Source: Myxococcales bacterium
Lineage (GTDB): Bacteria > Myxococcota_A > Polyangia > Polyangiales > Polyangiaceae
Reading direction: 5' to 3'
Assembly: GCA_016712525.1 (NCBI GenBank)
Contig: JADJQX010000001.1
Span: 2,108,001-2,172,000 of the forward strand
Length of the DNA: 64,000 nt
Shown here: piece by piece, positions 59,246 to 64,000 of the stretch
Layout of the letters: each line of letters starts with the position of its first letter
How positions within the stretch are numbered: the stretch's first letter is position 1
The notes under the pieces: model-generated
What the model saw: the letters and a program-made list of their open reading frames with translations, nothing else
Databases searched by the model: none
What the model was told of the DNA's origin: nothing
Position numbers and translations under genes: made by a program

Positions 59246-61123
59246 GTGAACGGATCGGACCACGACGGCCCCGGGGGGCGGGCTCACGCCGAGTACCGCG
59301 CTCTCTTCGACGACGCTCCCGACGGGGTGTTCGTGGCGGATGGCGATCTTCGCATCCTCGACGTGAACGCCCGCGGATGCGAGCTCGTCGGCCGCACGCG
59401 CGAACAGATCGTGGGCCAGCTCGCCGAGGATTTCCTCTTCGAGACCGATCTCTCGGTCGCGCCGATCAAGCGCCACCTGCTCGAGAGCGGCGGGCGCGTG
59501 CGAACCGAGCGCCGCTTTCGCCTGCCGACGGGCGAGCCCATGGTGGTCGAGATCCACGCGCGCAAGATCGCGAGCGGCAAGGTGGTCGGCTTCGTTCGAG
59601 ACGTCACCGACCGTGAAGAGAAAGACGCCTCGCTCCGCCAGTCCCAGAGGAGCTTCCGCGCCCTGATCGACGCCTTCCCGGACGGAGTGCTCGTGCACGA
59701 CAAGGGCGTCGTCGTCTACGCCAACCCGAGCCTCGAACGCATCCTCGGGCACCCCCTCGGCACCATGCTCGGCAGCAACATGCTCGAGGCCGTGCACCCG
59801 GACGACCGCGCCCTCATCGTGCAGCGCATGGCGCAGCTCGACGCCCCCGGGAAGAGCGTGCCGTTCGTGGAAGAGCGCCTCATCCACGCCGACGGTCACA
59901 CGATCGTGTGCGAGGTCGCCGCCGTGCGTGTCTCGTTCGAAGGGCGCGAAGCCGCAGCCGCCATCATCCGTGACATCTCCGAGCGCATTCGCCTCCAGTC
60001 GGAGCTCGCTCGCGCCGACCGCATGACCACCGTCGGTCGCCTCGCCGCCGGCGTCGCGCACGAGATCGGCAACCCGCTCACGTTCGTGCTCTTGAACCTC
60101 GAGCATCAGATCCGAGTGCTCGAGTCGCACCTCGAGGGGGGCACCTCCCCCTCGATCGAGACCTTGCGCGTGCTCTCGCAGGGGGCGCGCTTCGCCCACG
60201 AGGGGACCGAGCGCGTTGCCAGAATCGTCAAAGATCTCAAAAACTTGAGCCGGCGAGAAGACGAGCCCGTGCTCTTGCTCGACGTGAACGAGCCCATCGA
60301 GGCGGCGGTGACGCTCGCGGCCCACGAGCTGGACGGGCGCGGGCGGCTCGAGCTCGATCTCGCGCCCCGTGCTACGGCGCTCGGGGCCGAGGGGCGCCTC
60401 TGTCAGGTGTTCGTGAACTTGCTCGTGAACGCCGCGCACGCGCTCGATCCGGCGAAGGCGAGCGAGAACGTCGTCGCCATCACGACTCGGGTCGAGGCCG
60501 ACACGGTCACGATCTCCATTCGCGACACGGGCTCGGGGATCTCGTCGGCCGATCTCGAGCGCGTGTTCGTGCCCTTCTTTACGACCAAACCCGCCGGTCT
60601 CGGGACGGGCCTCGGCCTCCCCATCTCGCGCGACATCGTCGAGGCCTTTGGCGGCACCTTGACGCTCTCGAGCGTGCCGGGCGCGGGAACCACGGCGACC
60701 ATCGTGCTTCGGCGCCAGGCCGACGCTCCCTCGGCGCGTCCCACCGAAGGCAAGGCACGTCGGCGGCTCCTCGTGGTCGACGACGACGACGCCGTCCTTG
60801 GAAGCACCGCGGAGCTTCTCGCGAGCACCTACGACGTGACCACGGCGACCTCGACCGGGCGGGCGAAGGAGCTGCTCGAGGCGGCGACGTTCGACGCGAT
60901 CGTATGCGACGTGACTATGGGCGGGACCTCGGGCCCGGAGCTCGCGGCGTGGTCGAAGGCGCGAGGCATCGACGCTCCGTTCGTGTTGATGAGCGGTCAA
61001 GGCCCCGCGAGCGCGCGCGACGCCAAGCGCGTGCACGCCGTGTTCCTCGAGAAGCCGTTCCTGGAAGGTGTGCTCGTCGATGCCGTCGAGCGCGCGTTGC
61101 GCGGCAAGCCCGAGCGGGCCTGA
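59246..61123 (+). CDS. PAS hybrid histidine kinase with receiver
   Basis: Cytoplasmic sensor kinase of 625 residues. Two PAS domains (YRALFDDAPDGVFVADGDLRILDVN; FRALIDAFPDGVLVHDKGVVVYANPSLERILGHP) precede the HisKA H-box GVAHEIGNPLTFV (His272). The ATPase follows: LLVNAAHAL, DTGSGISSADLERVFVPFFTTK, GLGTGLGLPISRDIVEAFGG. A receiver domain closes the protein (LLVVDDDDAVLG; phospho-acceptor Asp555 in VCDVTMGG; conserved Lys in FLEKPF). No membrane helix, so the PAS domains sense an internal signal. GTG at 59246. It may regulate the divergent transporter. No output domain is next to it. Confidence 0.93.
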   Translation: MNGSDHDGPGGRAHAEYRALFDDAPDGVFVADGDLRILDVNARGCELVGRTREQIVGQLAEDFLFETDLSVAPIKRHLLESGGRVRTERRFRLPTGEPMVVEIHARKIASGKVVGFVRDVTDREEKDASLRQSQRSFRALIDAFPDGVLVHDKGVVVYANPSLERILGHPLGTMLGSNMLEAVHPDDRALIVQRMAQLDAPGKSVPFVEERLIHADGHTIVCEVAAVRVSFEGREAAAAIIRDISERIRLQSELARADRMTTVGRLAAGVAHEIGNPLTFVLLNLEHQIRVLESHLEGGTSPSIETLRVLSQGARFAHEGTERVARIVKDLKNLSRREDEPVLLLDVNEPIEAAVTLAAHELDGRGRLELDLAPRATALGAEGRLCQVFVNLLVNAAHALDPAKASENVVAITTRVEADTVTISIRDTGSGISSADLERVFVPFFTTKPAGLGTGLGLPISRDIVEAFGGTLTLSSVPGAGTTATIVLRRQADAPSARPTEGKARRRLLVVDDDDAVLGSTAELLASTYDVTTATSTGRAKELLEAATFDAIVCDVTMGGTSGPELAAWSKARGIDAPFVLMSGQGPASARDAKRVHAVFLEKPFLEGVLVDAVERALRGKPERA

Positions 61124-61150
61124 CCCTCGGCCCCAGCGCGTCTCGGCGAA

Positions 61151-62020
61151 TCAGAGCCCTCGGAAGGCCTCGGGGCGGAGCGGCACGTCGCCCGCGAGCG
61201 CGCGATCGATCGTGCGGAGGATGCGCGCCTTGTCGACCGGGAGTGACCCGCCGAGGGGCAGGTAGTTCGAGGCGTGATTGGTGCGGAATACACACGACGT
61301 AGGGCTCGCGTGCTCGACCATGAGGCGCAGCTCCCGGAGCAGATCGGGCACGGGGGGCACGGCGAAGCGGCCCTTCGCGGAGAGCTTCGCGAGCGGGGTG
61401 CCCGGCACGACCGTGACCGTAAGTGCCGAGAAGTACGAAGGATTCATGGCGGTTACGAGCTCGCCCGTGGCCTTCGCGTGCGCCTCCCACCGGGCGCCTC
61501 CGATGCCGAGCAAGCCGATCACGCTGAGGCCCATGCCGGCCTCGTGCGCCCTCGTGGCGGCCTCGACGTGCGCGGCCGCGTCGTCGCCTTTGGCGATCGA
61601 CTTCAGGGTGAGATCGTCGCCCGACTCGGGGCCGACGTAGAGCAGCGAGAGCCCTGCCTCGCGGAGCGCTCGGAGCTCGGCGGGCGACTTGTCGAGGACG
61701 TTGCGGGCCATGGCGTAACACGAGGCCCGCCGCAGGTTGGGGAAGAGCTCGCGCGCGCGGTCGAGCAGCGTACGCAGGTGATCCGTGGGGAGCACGAGCG
61801 CGTCGCCGTCGGCCAAGAAGAGCTTCTCGACGCGGTCGCCGAACGCCGCCGCGGCGGTCTCGAGATCGTCCAGGGCTTCGGCCACGGGGCGCACCCGGAA
61901 GGCCTTGTCGCTGTACATGTCGCAGTACGTGCAGTGGTTCCACGAGCACCCGATCGTGGCCTGCACGATGAGGGCATCGGCCTCGGACGGTGGGCGATAG
62001 AGCCTGCCTTCGTAGCGCAT
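61151..62020 (-). CDS. radical SAM protein
   Basis: Iron-sulfur enzyme of 289 residues. The cluster-binding motif is CSWNHCTYC (CX4CX2C rather than CX3CX2C), in ATIGCSWNHCTYCDMYSDKAFR. The rest has radical SAM strands with KLFLADGDALV, LYVGPESGDDLTL, SVIGLLGIGG and TVVPGTPLAK. It belongs to the Elp3/HemN-like branch of uncharacterised enzymes; the reaction is unknown. ATG at 62020, convergent with the kinase gene. Confidence 0.9.
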   Translation of the reverse strand: MRYEGRLYRPPSEADALIVQATIGCSWNHCTYCDMYSDKAFRVRPVAEALDDLETAAAAFGDRVEKLFLADGDALVLPTDHLRTLLDRARELFPNLRRASCYAMARNVLDKSPAELRALREAGLSLLYVGPESGDDLTLKSIAKGDDAAAHVEAATRAHEAGMGLSVIGLLGIGGARWEAHAKATGELVTAMNPSYFSALTVTVVPGTPLAKLSAKGRFAVPPVPDLLRELRLMVEHASPTSCVFRTNHASNYLPLGGSLPVDKARILRTIDRALAGDVPLRPEAFRGL

Positions 62021-62062
62021 CGGCGCGGGTCTACCGCGAACGGGGCTCGTTCGCCACGCGGC

Positions 62063-63106
62063 TCACGTCCCGTCGAAGAACGCGATGGTCGCGCCGCCTC
62101 GGGCCTCGGTGCGCGTCACGCCACGAGCGCCTTGGACGACGAAGGGCTCCCCTCGGAGAATCGTCCGATAGAAGGCGCGCATGCCCTCGCCCTTTTGCCC
62201 CGAGGGGAGGTAGATCGCGTGGTCGACGTTCGCGCCGCCGAAGTCCGCATAGAGGACCCCGGGGGCGAGCGGCTCTTGCCCGATCGACCGCCCGAGCCGC
62301 GTCCCGCGCCCGGTGCCGGCCGCGAGCAGCACGTTGTCGTTTCCGTTCACCGAGACGTACGTCGCGCGGCCGAGCCCCGCTCGGGACAGCCACGTCGCGT
62401 GCCCCGCGAGCGCCGTCGCCGACGACCCCACGAGCACCGTATCGAACACGTCGCGGGGCAAGGTGCTCGTGCCGCCGACGGCGGCCTCGAGGACGAGGTT
62501 GCCCATGCTGTGGGCGAGGAGCACCACCTTGCGCGCGCCGAGCTTGTTCCCCGCGGTCGCGCGGTAGGCCGAGAGCACCTGCGTGAGGTAGGCGAGGGCC
62601 GGCCCTGCCGCTCGAGCTCGCGCCTCGGGGAAGCCGAGCGGGCACCCTTCGTCGGACCCTGGCCAAGAGAAGAGCACCACGGCCGACGACATGGTCCGTT
62701 CGAGCTCCGGCACGGCCTCGTCGAGCGACTTCTTCGGCTCGCCTCCACCTCCGCAGGACCGGCCGTGCACGAGCACGATCACCGACGCGGCGCCCGGCTG
62801 CTCGGTGACACGAGCGTCGATAGCGGCCCCGAAATCCGAGACCGGCATCTCTCGGTTGGGGAGGATAAAGAGGCGCGAAGGGAAGGGCAGGACGGGCACG
62901 CTCGTGCCCTTGGTCCCGGCGTCTCCGGTCGGCGGCGCGGAGGTCCCTGGGCTCGAGCTCGAGGGCATGCCGGGGCTCACCGTGGAGGGCGAGGGGGCTT
63001 CGCCGGATGCCGACGTCGAGGGCTCGAGCGGTGACTCCGAAGAGTTCGGGCCGCAGGCCAAGGTCGCGGCGACGAAGAACACGCGGACGATGCGCCAGGG
63101 GATCAT
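62063..63106 (-). CDS. alpha/beta hydrolase lipoprotein (DUF900-like)
   Basis: Lipoprotein of 347 residues: signal ending ATLAC, a Ser/Pro/Thr/Gly linker, then an alpha/beta hydrolase. Motifs: VIVLVHGRSCGGGG, VVLFSWPGS, VVLLAHSMGNLVLEAA (nucleophile Ser), and a His in NVDHAIYL. The order matches DUF900/COG4782-type hydrolases. Substrate unknown; exported. ATG at 63106 with GAGG at a good distance. Same strand as the radical SAM gene, 42 bp upstream. Confidence 0.85.
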   Translation of the reverse strand: MIPWRIVRVFFVAATLACGPNSSESPLEPSTSASGEAPSPSTVSPGMPSSSSPGTSAPPTGDAGTKGTSVPVLPFPSRLFILPNREMPVSDFGAAIDARVTEQPGAASVIVLVHGRSCGGGGEPKKSLDEAVPELERTMSSAVVLFSWPGSDEGCPLGFPEARARAAGPALAYLTQVLSAYRATAGNKLGARKVVLLAHSMGNLVLEAAVGGTSTLPRDVFDTVLVGSSATALAGHATWLSRAGLGRATYVSVNGNDNVLLAAGTGRGTRLGRSIGQEPLAPGVLYADFGGANVDHAIYLPSGQKGEGMRAFYRTILRGEPFVVQGARGVTRTEARGGATIAFFDGT

Positions 63107-63176
63107 GGGGGCCTCGGAGCGCGACGGGAGGTGCGCCAGGCCCCGAACCTACCCGCCGCTCCGAGGTAGGTGCCTA

Positions 63177-63200
63177 AGAAATCCTCATGAATTTCTGAGG
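63177..63200. other. interleaved inverted repeats in the divergent region
   Basis: AGAAAT (63177-63182) pairs with ATTTCT (63191-63196), while CCTCA (63183-63187) pairs with TGAGG (63196-63200), so only one hairpin can form at a time. The 278 bp between the hydrolase and SirB1-like genes hold no gene I can support. Confidence 0.25.
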
Positions 63201-63384
63201 GTTACGCTTGCCGTGACGGTGGAATTTTCCGGCCGCGCGGCCAGCGTCTCGACCGCGGAGGCACGAGCGGAGGAGTCCGCGAAGCCAAAGTCGACGGCGA
63301 GGGGGCGGGGGACCTCCGACGGCTCCTCGGGCCGTGGCGCCCGGCTTGCGAAAATGGGGCCCGAGCGCAATGCTTCGTCGTCCC

Positions 63385-64000
63385 ATGAGCACCCACGGTG
63401 AGCCAAGGTCCGCGCTCGCGCGCCGCCCCCGAACGTTCGAGGAGCTCGCGCGCCTCGGTGATGCCGAGCTCGACGTCGCGACCGGCGCCGCGCTCATCGC
63501 GAAGGACGCCTACGGTGGCGTCGACGTCGACGCGCTCCTCTTGAAGGTAGCGCGGCTCGTCGAGCCGCTCGGTCCCGGATCCATCGAGGGCATGTCGACC
63601 CGTGAGCAGGCCGAGCTCCTCGCGGCGCACGTTCACGGCACCCTCGGCTTCCACGGCAACGAAGAAGACTACCACGACCCGCGCAATAGCCTCTTGTGCG
63701 ACGTGCTCGAACGGCGAGTCGGTATCCCCATTTCGCTCGCGCTCGTCTACACCGAGGTTGCCCGCCACCTCGGGATCCGCGCGCGCGGAGTCGCCTTTCC
63801 TGGCCATTACCTCGTTCGGGTCGACGACAAGGCGAACCCCACCGCGCGCGACGAGCCCGCCGCCATCGTCGACCCGTTCTCGGGCAAGCTCCTCACGTGG
63901 GAGGCCGTCGAGCAGCTCCTCCGAAAGACGCTCGGCGAGAAGGCCAAGCTCTCGCCCATCCACCTGGTCCCGGCGAGCCCACGCGGGACGCTCGTGCGCA
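63385..64000 (+). CDS. SirB1-like (transglutaminase-fold) protein, cut by window edge
   Basis: The first 205 codons of a + strand gene with no stop before the right edge. The core matches the SirB1/transglutaminase-like family: LGFHGNEEDYHDPRNSLLCDVLERRVGIPISLALVYTEVARHLGIRARGVAFPGHYLVRVDD, AIVDPFSGKLLTWEAVEQLL. The catalytic Cys lies in LLCDVL and His in GHYLVRV. Members often carry TPR repeats at the C-terminus, which would be outside the window. Start: ATG 63385; an in-frame ATG at 63370 is also possible. Function unknown. Confidence 0.85.
   Translation, partial: MSTHGEPRSALARRPRTFEELARLGDAELDVATGAALIAKDAYGGVDVDALLLKVARLVEPLGPGSIEGMSTREQAELLAAHVHGTLGFHGNEEDYHDPRNSLLCDVLERRVGIPISLALVYTEVARHLGIRARGVAFPGHYLVRVDDKANPTARDEPAAIVDPFSGKLLTWEAVEQLLRKTLGEKAKLSPIHLVPASPRGTLVR

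Noticed and set aside
63202..63963. 253-codon minus-strand frame at the right edge
   Set aside because: Opposite the SirB1-like gene, whose motifs are strong; charged low-complexity product.

Overview
The window is GC-rich, densely packed chromosomal DNA from a myxobacterium (Myxococcota). The class Polyangia is likely but is inferred. The evidence is a C-terminal MYXO-CTERM-type sorting tag (gene at 39195), eukaryotic-type Ser/Thr kinases, a PP2C phosphatase, an FHA-containing sigma-54 activator, and about seventeen predicted lipoproteins, many with Asp/Ala/Gly/Ser-rich linkers after the lipidated Cys. I found no rRNA, tRNA, CRISPR array, insertion sequence or phage gene. Both edges cut a gene.

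Layout: 1-3.3 kb holds a cNMP-binding/TGS/uridine-kinase fusion (frameshifted, cut by the left edge) and class II fructose-bisphosphate aldolase with a clear terminator. 3.4-11.6 kb is a + strand block: a CopA-type Cu+ ATPase, an FHA/sigma-54 activator, a transmembrane Ser/Thr kinase whose outer half is a periplasmic-binding-protein-like sensor, and an FtsX/DevC-type permease with its ATPase. A 21-bp tandem array follows. 11.9-24.3 kb mixes a Kelch lipoprotein, an AraC regulator, a 5'-3' exonuclease, a cyanophycinase-like S51 lipoprotein, an AAA ATPase, ketopantoate reductase, a CAP-domain lipoprotein, a COG4324 aminopeptidase-like lipoprotein, a DUF429 protein and several propeller-like or Cys-rich lipoproteins. 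24.4-31 kb has a small membrane ORF, a LuxR regulator, a haem-motif lipoprotein behind a Fur-box-like palindrome, dihydropyrimidinase, a thioesterase and a redoxin lipoprotein.

32.8-36.2 kb carries a LivK-type binding lipoprotein and a LivH-type permease without LivM/LivG/LivF, followed by a second Ser/Thr kinase. 36.2-38.7 kb is a TetR regulator divergent from a DUF2306 membrane protein and an MDR oxidoreductase, with repeat operators between them. 39-47.6 kb includes the MYXO-CTERM protein, a probably inactive HtrA-like PDZ protein beside a PP2C phosphatase, an RCC1 lipoprotein, an esterase, MsrB and a stand-alone RibD deaminase domain. 47.8-56.6 kb has a metzincin lipoprotein, a zinc-ribbon/TPR protein, a patatin with a probable C-terminal beta-barrel, two VOC proteins and two divergent PilZ proteins, one of them membrane-spanning with a long KPADP repeat. 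56.7-64 kb has a lipoprotein, an AspT/YidE-type transporter, a PAS hybrid histidine kinase, a radical SAM enzyme, an alpha/beta hydrolase lipoprotein and a SirB1-like protein cut by the right edge.

The most notable theme is the pairing of branched-chain-amino-acid-type binding proteins with Hanks-type kinases. In one locus the two are fused, next to an FHA activator that could read the phosphorylation. In another, orphan LivK and LivH lie immediately upstream of a soluble kinase. This suggests transporter parts used as sensors, but it is a hypothesis from gene order and domain layout only.
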